A stretch of 6,354 bases of DNA from an uncultured Gemmatimonadota bacterium. Lineage in GTDB: Bacteria; Gemmatimonadota; Gemmatimonadetes; Gemmatimonadales; Gemmatimonadaceae. Where the stretch lies: the NCBI GenBank assembly GCA_946479995.1, contig CAMLIU010000102.1, positions 1-6,354 of the forward strand. Reading direction: 5' to 3'. The notes below the pieces were generated by a model that made no database searches, was not told the origin of the DNA, and saw only the letters and a list, made by a program, of their open reading frames with translations. The position numbers were made by a program, and so were the translations under genes. Below are positions 1-5,896 of the stretch, piece after piece (the stretch's first letter is position 1; every line of letters begins with the position of its first letter).

Positions 1-418
1 CGATGAACTCGCCCATGATGCGCATCACGCGCCAGGTGTCGGTGCGCGTGAAGTCGCGCGAGCCGCGACGGTCGGTGGCGGGAAGCGCGAGGAGCTTCTC
101 GTCCTCCGTGATCGGCTGCACGAGGTCGCGGAGGTCATCGTCCACCTTGCGCGTGGCGCCGCTGGTGCGGCGCTCGGTGCGCTGCGACGGCGGCACGCGT
201 CCCGCCGCCCGGTGTCCCTCCTCGGTGCGCTCGCGCAGGAAGTCCTGCGCTTCGGCCTGCGCAGCGGCGAGCCGCTCGGGGTTGGCGCGCTTGCCGGTGG
301 CGGTCCGCGGTGCGCGTGACTTCACCTTCCGGCGGTCAGCGGGATCGACGACTTTCGCCTTGTCGGCCGTGTTGGCTTTCGAGCTCGATCGCGTCGAGCT
401 GCCTTTGCGAGTTGCCAT
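1..418 (-). CDS. LOG/TIGR00730-family Rossmann-fold protein, N-terminal part (cut by window edge)
   Basis: The gene starts at ATG 418 and runs off the left edge, so only 139 codons are visible. The first ~120 residues are low-complexity and highly charged (Lys, Arg, Ser, Ala, Glu), probably disordered. The last visible residues, about 126-139, read TDTWRVMRIMGEFI. This matches the stretch that opens the conserved domain of long TIGR00730/LOG ('lysine decarboxylase-like') proteins, just before their nucleotide-binding Rossmann core. Characterised members release the base from nucleoside 5'-monophosphates (cytokinin riboside phosphate phosphoribohydrolases). The catalytic PGGxGTxxE motif would lie outside the window, so activity cannot be judged. 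The in-frame stop at 467-469, which is also the upstream gene's stop, bounds the N terminus. No strong Shine-Dalgarno precedes ATG 418. The 48 bp gap to the upstream gene suggests co-transcription. The family call rests on one short conserved stretch. Confidence 0.68.
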   Translation of the reverse strand, partial: MATRKGSSTRSSSKANTADKAKVVDPADRRKVKSRAPRTATGKRANPERLAAAQAEAQDFLRERTEEGHRAAGRVPPSQRTERRTSGATRKVDDDLRDLVQPITEDEKLLALPATDRRGSRDFTRTDTWRVMRIMGEFI

Positions 419-466
419 GCGGGAGTGTAGCGGGGAGGCGCCGTCCCGCGCCAGCGACCCGATGGG

Positions 467-793
467 TCAGCGCGCGTCCCTGTCGGAGCGGTAGAACTCC
501 TCGATGCACGCCGTGACGAGGCGGTCCCACAGCTCCTCGTGCGCTCGCGGGTCGAGGTAGCGCGCCTCGGGAATGTCGCGCCAGATGCGGCGCAGCTCGA
601 TCAACAGGCGCTCGGCGCGCACGGCGTCGCGCGCGCGGGCTTCGTCGGCGAGGACGCGCGCTGCCTGCCGCAGCGGCTGTGCGGCGTCCGTCTCGTCGGA
701 GAGAAGCACGTGGGCGGGCGTGTCACTGAGCACGCGCCGCAGCTCCGCGGACCCGGTTGGGAGCTCTGGGCTCGAGTTTTCGAGTTGGCTCAT
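467..793 (-). CDS. small helical protein of unknown function (108 aa)
   Basis: I do not recognise this family. The 108-residue product starting MSQLENSSPELPTG has a polar, Pro/Ser-rich N terminus. Long predicted helices rich in Ala, Arg, Glu and Leu follow (about residues 40-85), and the end is acidic and aromatic (ELWDRLV...IEEFYRSDRD). It has no signal peptide, membrane segment or cysteine motif. The frame stays open upstream to a GTG at 871, but the extra residues look non-coding in composition, so I prefer ATG 793; neither start has a clear Shine-Dalgarno. The gene ends at TGA 467-469, 48 bp before the LOG-like gene on the same strand, so the two may form a unit. Antisense frames are open here too because of the GC content, but the minus frame matches the direction of both flanking genes. 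Confidence 0.6.
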   Translation of the reverse strand: MSQLENSSPELPTGSAELRRVLSDTPAHVLLSDETDAAQPLRQAARVLADEARARDAVRAERLLIELRRIWRDIPEARYLDPRAHEELWDRLVTACIEEFYRSDRDAR

Positions 794-906
794 TGCTGAC
801 CGGCGGGCCGTGCACAGCCACGGCGATTGGAAGGCGGGCGCGTCGCGGCCGGACGCCACGTACACTCGCACCGCTGCGCGTAAGCTACCTCGGCGCGCTA
901 ACGGCG

Positions 907-944
907 CAAGTAATTATGTGACAATGCTTTAGATGAGTGGTAAA
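907..944 (-). promoter_or_regulatory. AT-rich island, possible minus-strand promoter
   Basis: This is one of the few AT-rich patches in the window and it lies upstream of the small minus-strand gene at 793. On the minus strand it contains CATAAT (918-913), one mismatch from the sigma70 -10 consensus. A TTTACC (944-939) sits 20 bp upstream, which is longer than the ideal spacing. A TGTGA half-site lies on the plus strand at 917-921, but its partner half is absent. I infer a promoter from base composition and position only. Confidence 0.25.
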
Positions 945-958
945 GTACGGAAACGTAC
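945..958 (-). terminator. small hairpin just after the Crp-like gene
   Basis: A perfect 5-bp inverted repeat, GTACG/CGTAC, is separated by four bases. It lies 2 bp beyond the TAA stop (963-961) of the Crp-like gene. On the minus strand the stem is followed by only TTT, so it is at best a weak intrinsic terminator. It could equally be a small palindromic operator near the next promoter. Confidence 0.25.
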
Positions 959-960
959 AG

Positions 961-1719
961 TTACCGGCGGAATGACGACGCTCGCCCCGGCAGCAGCCGA
1001 TCGAACTGCTCGCGGATCACGCCGTAGCACTCGCACGACGCCGCCTCGAGCCCGGCCCTGTCGAGCACCTGGATGGTGCCGCGGCTGTAGCGGATGAGCG
1101 CCGCCTGCTGCAGCGCACTCGCGGCGACGCTCACGCCGGCTCGCCGCACGCCGAGCATCTCGGCGAGGAACTGCTGCTTGAGGGGAAACTCGTCGCGTTC
1201 CACGCGGTCGTGCGTCATCAGCAGCCAGCGCGCGCAGCGCTGCTCGATGCCATGCAGCCGGTTGCACGCCGCTCCCTGCGCAACCTGCGTCAGGTACGCC
1301 TGTGCGTAGCGATTGACGAGGCGCCTCAGCTCCCGCTCGCGCTCGACGAGGTCGGCGACGACCGTCGCCGGAGCACGCTGCGCCCTGCCCGGCACCTGGC
1401 AGAACATCCGGGTCTCGCTGGAGACCGCGTCCATCAGGGCAGGCAGTCCCGCCACCCCCTCGTTGCCGATGGTGCCGGTCTCCACCGTGCTGCCATCGCG
1501 CATGTCGTTCACCACCGAGATGATGCAGCTCTCGGGAAACCAGACGAACTCGTACGGCTGGCCGGGATTGGCAACCGGCTCACGCACGTCGAGCATCACC
1601 GACTCGAGGGAGGGCAGCAGCTCGTCGATGAGGCCATCGGGAAGCGCTTCGAGCAGGCGGTTGCGTGGCGGCGCGGGGTTGGGAGGCGTGTCGTGTGACG
1701 CGGGCGCTGGGCTGGACAT
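961..1719 (-). CDS. Crp/Fnr-family transcriptional regulator
   Basis: The 252-residue product starts at ATG 1719 (MSSPAPASH). It has the Crp/Fnr layout: a disordered Pro-rich N terminus (1-20), a cNMP-binding-like beta-roll (about 21-130, including PGQPYEFVWFP and TIGNEGVAGLP), a long dimerisation helix (about 130-165), and a winged helix-turn-helix (about 170-220, with FLAEMLGVRR near 184-193). The stretch ACNRLHGIEQRCARWLLMTH is typical of a large Crp-like subgroup common in Gemmatimonadota, Acidobacteria and rhizobia. The Arg-Ser phosphate-binding signature of true cAMP receptors is not visible, so cAMP binding is doubtful. The N-terminal four-Cys cluster of Fnr is absent. A Cys-x-Cys pair (C229, C231) lies after the wing. 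In the recognition helix a Gly (G195) sits where many homologues have Thr. An alternative ATG at 1788 would add 23 residues of poor coding character. The gene is divergent from the phosphodiesterase gene, so it could regulate it, but nothing shows this. Confidence 0.9.
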   Translation of the reverse strand: MSSPAPASHDTPPNPAPPRNRLLEALPDGLIDELLPSLESVMLDVREPVANPGQPYEFVWFPESCIISVVNDMRDGSTVETGTIGNEGVAGLPALMDAVSSETRMFCQVPGRAQRAPATVVADLVERERELRRLVNRYAQAYLTQVAQGAACNRLHGIEQRCARWLLMTHDRVERDEFPLKQQFLAEMLGVRRAGVSVAASALQQAALIRYSRGTIQVLDRAGLEAASCECYGVIREQFDRLLPGRASSFRR

Positions 1720-1783
1720 CGCGTGATTCGGCGTGACTGAATGCAGTGGCTGACCTGCGCCACCAATGAGAGCGGACAAGGGG

Positions 1784-1791
1784 TGCATAAT
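1784..1791 (+). promoter_or_regulatory. possible -10 element for the phosphodiesterase gene
   Basis: TGCATAAT lies in the 151-bp gap between the divergent Crp-like and phosphodiesterase genes. CATAAT (1786-1791) is one mismatch from TATAAT. It would give a leader of roughly 70 bases before GTG 1871. No good -35 is seen at 16-18 bp spacing, so this is tentative. No clear operator palindrome was found in the gap. Confidence 0.22.
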
Positions 1792-1870
1792 CGCGGCCAG
1801 CCGCAGCACGTGCGCTTGCCCGCGGGATGACACGCCGTTTCTGTTCGCCCATGTCGCACCCACTGCACCA

Positions 1871-3265
1871 GTGCCGGTAATCGTCCTCGTCGCCGACGGC
1901 GCACGCCCCGACACATTCAGCGGCACGCTCGAGCGCTTCCCCGCCCTGCGCCAGCTGCGCGAGGAAGGCGCGATGCACACGGTGACGTCGGTGTTTCCGT
2001 CGGTGACGGGACCGGCGTATCTCCCCTTCCTGCTTGGACGCTTCCCCGCCTCGGTGGGCATTCCGGGGCTGCGCTGGTACGACCGCTCGCGCGAGTGCTG
2101 CGGCTGGCCCGACTACGCGCGCAGCTACGTGGGGTGGCAGATGGGTCGCATCAACGGCGACCTCGATCCGACGGCGCCGACGATGTTCGAGCTCGTGCCA
2201 CGCAGCGTGGCCGCGTTCAGCGTGGTGACCCGCGGGCTCGCGCGCGCCGACAGCCTGGCCGCGCTCACTCCCCGGTCGGCGGTTCGTGCCGCGCTCACGC
2301 ACTTCCGCGGTCGCGCCGAACGATGGATCGACATCGACCGCGAGGTGTCGGACGCCGTGCTGGCGCGCGCGCGGGACGACCGGCCGGACTACCTGTTCGC
2401 CGCGCTCACGGGAATCGACAAGGCCTCACATGCCCGCGGGCACGACGCGCCCCTGGTGTTTGACGCACTGGCCGTGGTGGACGAGCTGACGGGTCGCCTG
2501 CGCGCCCAGGCCGAGCGCGACGGCTGGTGGCACGAGACGCACCTGTGGATCGTGAGCGATCATGGGCATGCACCGGTCCACGTGCACGACGACCTGGCGC
2601 GCGAGATCGCCGGTCTCGGGCATCGCACGGTCGCGCATCCGTGGTCGGCGGGGTTCGGGTCCGAGGTGGCGGTGATGGTGAGTGGCAACGCGATGGCACA
2701 CCTCTACCTCGACCTGCAGCGCCGCACGCGGCCGGGCTGGACGGCGCTCGCCACGCGCTGGGATCCGCTCGCGGAATGGCTGCTCGCGCGTCCATCGGTG
2801 GACCTGATGATCCTCGCCGAGGGTGCCGAGCGATGCGAGGTGCGCAGCAGGCGCGGCGCGGCGACGATCTCGCGGCGCGGAAGCCGTTACGGGTACCGCC
2901 GCACAACTGGCGACCCGCTCGGCCTCGGCGCGGACGTGGAAGGCGATGCCGACGAGGTGTACGAGGCAACGTTCGAGAGCGACTATCCCGACGGCATCGT
3001 ACAGGCCGCCGTGCTCGCGGGCGCTGCGCGCTCCGGCGACATCATCCTCTCGGCGGCGCCGGGGCACGACTTCCGCGCGCGCTACGAGCCGATCCCGCAC
3101 CGGAGCGCGCATGGCGCGCTGCATCGTGATCACATGCTCGTGCCGCTGCTGATGAATCGCGCGCCGCGGCTCGTGCCGAGGCGGACGACGGATCTCTTTC
3201 CCAGTGCGCTCGCCGCGCTTGGCGTGGCAGCGCCAACGGTTCTGGACGGAAGATCGTTTCTCTGA
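1871..3265 (+). CDS. alkaline phosphatase superfamily phosphodiesterase/nucleotide pyrophosphatase (NPP type)
   Basis: The 464-residue product carries the full active-site set of the type I phosphodiesterase/nucleotide pyrophosphatase family. The motifs are: D9 in VADGARPD; nucleophile T46 in FPSVTGP; D183 and H187 in GIDKASH; D230 and H231 in VSDHGH; and H414 in SAHG. These are the two-zinc ligands and the catalytic Thr, in the order and spacing seen in NPP enzymes. The enzyme should hydrolyse a phosphate mono- or diester, but the substrate cannot be read from the sequence. There is no signal peptide or membrane segment, so it is probably cytosolic, unlike many secreted relatives. I chose GTG 1871 because it begins right before the first beta strand. 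The upstream extension to ATG 1766 contains rare AGA and ATA codons and lower third-position GC. Neither start has a Shine-Dalgarno. The gene is divergent from the Crp-like gene and 77 bp ahead of the cytochrome gene. Confidence 0.9.
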   Translation: MPVIVLVADGARPDTFSGTLERFPALRQLREEGAMHTVTSVFPSVTGPAYLPFLLGRFPASVGIPGLRWYDRSRECCGWPDYARSYVGWQMGRINGDLDPTAPTMFELVPRSVAAFSVVTRGLARADSLAALTPRSAVRAALTHFRGRAERWIDIDREVSDAVLARARDDRPDYLFAALTGIDKASHARGHDAPLVFDALAVVDELTGRLRAQAERDGWWHETHLWIVSDHGHAPVHVHDDLAREIAGLGHRTVAHPWSAGFGSEVAVMVSGNAMAHLYLDLQRRTRPGWTALATRWDPLAEWLLARPSVDLMILAEGAERCEVRSRRGAATISRRGSRYGYRRTTGDPLGLGADVEGDADEVYEATFESDYPDGIVQAAVLAGAARSGDIILSAAPGHDFRARYEPIPHRSAHGALHRDHMLVPLLMNRAPRLVPRRTTDLFPSALAALGVAAPTVLDGRSFL

Positions 3266-3276
3266 GCGTGGAAGGT

Positions 3277-3310
3277 GGGTCCCGACAGTCGCTCCGCGAC
3301 TGCGGGATCT
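3277..3310 (+). terminator. strong GC-rich hairpin between phosphodiesterase and cytochrome genes
   Basis: CAGTCGC (3286-3292) and GCGACTG (3296-3302) pair perfectly around a 3-base TCC loop. The stem continues with CCCG (3281-3284) against CGGG (3303-3306) across one bulged A (3285). A further T-A pair and weaker G-C/G-T pairs extend it to 3277-3310. It begins 11 bases after the phosphodiesterase stop. There is no T-run after it, so it is not a classic intrinsic terminator. It may be a U-less terminator, an mRNA-end stabiliser, or a leader element of the cytochrome gene. The pairing is seen directly; the role is inferred. Confidence 0.5.
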
Positions 3311-3330
3311 CCCCTGGGTTCACTCACACC

Positions 3331-3334
3331 GGAG
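3331..3334 (+). promoter_or_regulatory. Shine-Dalgarno of the cytochrome gene, inside a small hairpin
   Basis: GGAG lies 8 bases before ATG 3343 and decides that start over the upstream in-frame GTG at 3268. The same bases overlap GAGTG (3332-3336), which can pair with CACTC (3321-3325) over a 6-base loop and so partly mask the site. The stem is only 5 bp, so regulatory use is speculative. Confidence 0.6.
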
Positions 3335-3342
3335 TGTCGTAC

Positions 3343-4083
3343 ATGCGCTCATCGCTCGTTCTCGCCATCGTGCTGTCCACTGCCGTCGCGATGCCGGCGG
3401 CGGCGCAGTTCCCCCCCGACCACCCGAAGAACCTCAAGGTCCTGCCGATGGACATTCCGGTGCGCGCGCTGCTGGACACCATGCGCAGCTTCACCGGTGC
3501 GCTGGGGGTGCGCTGCAACTACTGCCACGTGGGGCAGGAGGGAGCGCCGCTGACCAGCTACGACTTCGCCGCCGACGACAAGCCGGAGAAGGCGAAGGCG
3601 CGCGTGATGATGCGGATGGTGAAGGCGATCGACGGCGAATACCTCACGCAGCTCCCGTCACGGTCGCAGCCGGCGGTGGTGGTGACGTGCATGACCTGCC
3701 ACCGCGGCGTAAGCGTTCCCCGCCCCCTCGACCAGGTGGTCCTTGCCGCATACGACTCGGGCGGCGTGGACAGCGCCGAGGCGAAGTACAACGCGCTGCG
3801 CGAGCGCTACTACGGTCGCGCGAGCTACGACTTCAGCGAGACGGCACTGGCGGCGGTGTCGCAGTCGCTCCTGACGCGCGGCAAGGCCGCGGACGCCGTG
3901 AAGCTCAGCGCGCTCAACACGCGCATGTCCCCGAACTCCGCGTTCGCGTTCCGCCAGGCGGCCGACGCGCAGCTCGCGGCGGGCGACACGGCCGCCGCGG
4001 TGGCCAGCCTGCAGCGTGCCCTCGCCATCAACCCCAACGACCAGCAGGTCAAGCGCACCCTCGATCGCCTGAAGAAGCCGTGA
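3343..4083 (+). CDS. secreted dihaem c-type cytochrome, photosynthetic reaction-centre cytochrome-like, with TPR-like tail
   Basis: The product is 246 residues. Residues 1-22 form a signal peptide: MRSS, a hydrophobic core, then MPAAAQ with likely cleavage near AAA-Q. The mature protein therefore acts in the periplasm. Two CxxCH haem sites are present, CNYCH (58-62) and CMTCH (116-120). Candidate axial Met ligands precede each, M47 for the first and M89/M90/M92 for the second, as in the reaction-centre cytochrome c subunit family (CytoC_RC). True reaction-centre subunits normally carry four haems and, in many species, a lipid anchor. This protein has two haems and no lipobox, and no photosynthesis gene is nearby. 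Such short homologues are common in Gemmatimonadota and Acidobacteria. Residues ~160-244 form Ala-rich helices ending in a TPR-like unit (AAAVASLQRALAINPNDQQ), which suggests protein-protein contact. A general periplasmic electron-transfer role is inferred; the partner is unknown. Transcription may be shared with the phosphodiesterase gene unless the intervening hairpin terminates it. Confidence 0.92.
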   Translation: MRSSLVLAIVLSTAVAMPAAAQFPPDHPKNLKVLPMDIPVRALLDTMRSFTGALGVRCNYCHVGQEGAPLTSYDFAADDKPEKAKARVMMRMVKAIDGEYLTQLPSRSQPAVVVTCMTCHRGVSVPRPLDQVVLAAYDSGGVDSAEAKYNALRERYYGRASYDFSETALAAVSQSLLTRGKAADAVKLSALNTRMSPNSAFAFRQAADAQLAAGDTAAAVASLQRALAINPNDQQVKRTLDRLKKP

Positions 4084-4089
4084 GCACCT

Positions 4090-4113
4090 GACCTTCCGAC
4101 CTTCCGACCTTCC
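4090..4113. repeat. three tandem copies of the octamer GACCTTCC
   Basis: Perfect copies lie at 4090-4097, 4098-4105 and 4106-4113, followed by a diverging GGCCCTCA. They fill most of the 35-bp gap between the converging stop codons of the cytochrome and ilvA genes. A single GACCTTCCGA also occurs in another intergenic region at 5953-5962. The repeat is not self-complementary, so it is not a hairpin terminator. It may be a simple-sequence spacer typical of this genome. Confidence 0.8.
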
Positions 4114-4118
4114 GGCCC

Positions 4119-5330
4119 TCAGTCGTCCACCCTCACCTCGAACCCCTCCCGCTCGAGCCGCGCGACCACCGCATCCATGTGCTCCTGGCCGCGCGTCTCG
4201 AGGGTCATCCCGATCCGCACGTCGCGCACGCTGATGTCGGCAAAGGCGCGGCTGTGGGCGACGTCGAGCACGTTCGCGCCTTCCTCGGCGACGATGGCGG
4301 TGAGGCGCGCGAGGTGGCCGGGCCGGTCGCGCACCGTGACGGCGAGGCGCGCCAGGCGCCCGTCGGCGACGAGGCCGCGATCGACGATCCGCTCCACGAG
4401 GTTCACGTCGATGTTGCCACCGCTCAGGATCATCACGGCCACATCCTCCGGACGGAGGGGAAGCTTGCCGCCCAGCATCGCGGCAAGCGAGGTGGCCCCA
4501 GCCCCTTCGGCGAGCACCTTCTGGTGCTCGAGCAGCAGGTGCACGGCGCTCGCGATCTGCACCTCGTCCACCGTGACGATGTCGTCCACGTAGCGCTCGA
4601 TGAGCGGAAAGGTGCGATCCCCCACGCGCTTCACGGCGATGCCGTCCGCGATGGTGTCGGAGGACTCGATCTTCACCACGTGCCCCGCCTTGCGGGACGC
4701 GAGCGCCGATGGCGCTGCCGCGGCCTCGACGCCGAACACGCGGACCTCCGGCCGCTGCTCCTTGACTGCGAGGGCGATGCCGGAGATCAGGCCGCCACCG
4801 CCAATGGGAACGACGAGAGCGGTGAGCGAGGGGAGCTGCTCGAGCAGCTCGAGGCCGATCGTTCCCTGCCCCGCGATGACACGCTCGTCGTCGAAGGCGT
4901 GCACGAGCGTCATGCCGCGTTCACGCTCGATGCGCTGCGCCTCGTCCATGGATTCCGAGAGAGTCGCGCCATGGAAGGTGACCGCCGCCCCGAAGCGGCG
5001 CGTGTTGGCCACCTTGATCAGCGGCGTCTCCGTGGGCATCACCACCTCCACCGGCACGCCGAGCCGCGCGCCGTGGTAGGCGACGGCCTGGGCATGGTTG
5101 CCGGCGCTGGCCGTCACGACGCCACGCGAACGCTCCTCCGCCGAGAGGTCGAGCAGGCGGTTGAGGGCGCCGCGATCCTTGAAGGAGCCGGTGCGCTGGG
5201 TGTTCTCCAGCTTGAGCCAGGCGTCGCACGGCAGCCGGTTGCGCAGCGCGAGCGCCGGAATCACGGGAGTGAGCACGACGCCATTGCTGATGCGCTCGCG
5301 CGCGGCGCGGATGTCGGTGAGAGTCGGCAT
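4119..5330 (-). CDS. ilvA: threonine ammonia-lyase (threonine deaminase) with one ACT domain
   Basis: This PLP enzyme deaminates L-threonine to 2-oxobutanoate and ammonia, the first committed step toward isoleucine; many members also act on serine. The 403-residue product has the fold-type II PLP signatures. Lys51 in GSFKDRGA forms the Schiff base, SAGNHAQ (75-81) binds substrate, the glycine loop PIGGGGLISG (175-184) holds the PLP phosphate, and SGGN (303-306) contacts the ring. A single ACT domain follows (about 327-401, starting ARLAVTVRDRPGHLARL). This places it in the ~400-residue class between TdcB-like enzymes (~330 aa, no ACT) and E. coli-type IlvA (~510 aa, two ACT-like units). The ACT domain suggests allosteric control by an amino acid, probably isoleucine or valine. 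The start ATG lies 4 bp after the stop of the LuxR-type gene and has no Shine-Dalgarno of its own, so translational coupling is likely. No other isoleucine-pathway gene is adjacent. Confidence 0.95.
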   Translation of the reverse strand: MPTLTDIRAARERISNGVVLTPVIPALALRNRLPCDAWLKLENTQRTGSFKDRGALNRLLDLSAEERSRGVVTASAGNHAQAVAYHGARLGVPVEVVMPTETPLIKVANTRRFGAAVTFHGATLSESMDEAQRIERERGMTLVHAFDDERVIAGQGTIGLELLEQLPSLTALVVPIGGGGLISGIALAVKEQRPEVRVFGVEAAAAPSALASRKAGHVVKIESSDTIADGIAVKRVGDRTFPLIERYVDDIVTVDEVQIASAVHLLLEHQKVLAEGAGATSLAAMLGGKLPLRPEDVAVMILSGGNIDVNLVERIVDRGLVADGRLARLAVTVRDRPGHLARLTAIVAEEGANVLDVAHSRAFADISVRDVRIGMTLETRGQEHMDAVVARLEREGFEVRVDD

Positions 5331-5334
5331 GCGG

Positions 5335-5892
5335 TCAGTGCGTGGGAACGGTCTCGCGCGCTTGCGCCGGAAGCATCACGCCCTCGAGGAAGAACGCCGA
5401 GAGCTCGGCACGTCCGCCGAGCCCGGACTTCTGGTAGACGGCCACCGCATGCTGGCGCACCGTGCGCTCGCTCCGTCCCGTCTCGAACGCGATCACCTTG
5501 TGGCTCTTCCCCTTGAGGAGTCCCAGTGCCACGTCGCGTTCCGCCGCGGTGAGCCCCCATGCCTCGAAGCGCTCGTCCATCGCGCGGCCGAGCCCCTCGA
5601 GGGCGGAGCGGGCGCTGTCCCGCCAGGCGTCACGTTCGGCGGCCTGCACCTGGAGCGCGTGGCGCGTCTCGACGAGCGAGCGCCGGGCACGCCACCAGCC
5701 GGTCCACAGCGCCACGACGCTCATGATGGCGCCGGCGATGAGCACCACTTCATAGAAGACGTGCAGCGACCAGAGGCTTTCCGGCGCGTCGAGCCAGAGA
5801 TCGAGCCCGCCGCCGATGATCGCCAGCAGGAGGACGGCAGCCAGCAGCCAGCGGAGCCCGCGGCCATCCTCGTCGAGTTCGTCGTCGAACAT
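5335..5892 (-). CDS. membrane-anchored LuxR-type helix-turn-helix protein
   Basis: The 185-residue product has an acidic N terminus (1-10), two transmembrane helices (about 13-34 and 45-67), a charged probably coiled-coil linker (about 68-110), and a LuxR/GerE-type DNA-binding domain (about 113-169). The domain shows LTAAERDVALGLLKGKS, then KVIAFETGRSERTVRQH, and K155 in YQKSGLGGRAEL, which fits the family consensus. No receiver or ligand domain is present, so the signal is probably sensed at or in the membrane. I chose ATG 5892 because GGAGGG (5902-5897) sits at good spacing before it. An ATG at 5907 would add five residues (MTEGR) but has a poor ribosome site, and the frame continues open to 6048 with poor coding character. 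It is the first gene of a tight pair with ilvA and divergent from the DUF2231-like gene, either of which could be its target. Its DNA target is unknown. Confidence 0.87.
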   Translation of the reverse strand: MFDDELDEDGRGLRWLLAAVLLLAIIGGGLDLWLDAPESLWSLHVFYEVVLIAGAIMSVVALWTGWWRARRSLVETRHALQVQAAERDAWRDSARSALEGLGRAMDERFEAWGLTAAERDVALGLLKGKSHKVIAFETGRSERTVRQHAVAVYQKSGLGGRAELSAFFLEGVMLPAQARETVPTH

Positions 5893-5896
5893 CCTT

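Noticed and set aside
430..449. GCGGG/CCCGC inverted repeat before the LOG-type gene
   Set aside because: It is a 5-bp stem with a 10-base loop in very GC-rich DNA. This is expected by chance and has no T-run.
3..494. Plus-strand open frame of 163 codons at the left edge
   Set aside because: It is antisense to the LOG-type gene, whose minus-strand frame ends in a recognisable conserved stretch. The plus-strand product is Arg/Ser-rich with no motif.
1766..1870. Extended N terminus for the phosphodiesterase from ATG 1766
   Set aside because: It has rare AGA and ATA codons, no Shine-Dalgarno and no signal peptide, and it would shrink the divergent gap to 46 bp. It cannot be fully excluded.
1580..2302. 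Minus-strand open frame of 240 codons over the Crp/phosphodiesterase junction
   Set aside because: It spans a divergent promoter region and two real genes in other frames, with arginine-rich nonsense composition.
2426..3133. Minus-strand open frame of 235 codons opposite the phosphodiesterase
   Set aside because: It is antisense to a gene whose full active-site set is visible, and its Arg/Ala/His-rich product has no domain.
3204..4091. Plus-strand open frame of 295 codons overlapping the cytochrome gene
   Set aside because: It is an alternative frame over a gene with a signal peptide and two CxxCH motifs. Its product is low-complexity Arg/Gly/Pro-rich.
4179..5516. Plus-strand open frame of 445 codons opposite ilvA and the LuxR-type gene
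   Set aside because: It is antisense to two genes with clear family motifs. Its translation is rich in His, Arg, Asp and Gly with no domain, as expected for an antisense frame in GC-rich DNA.
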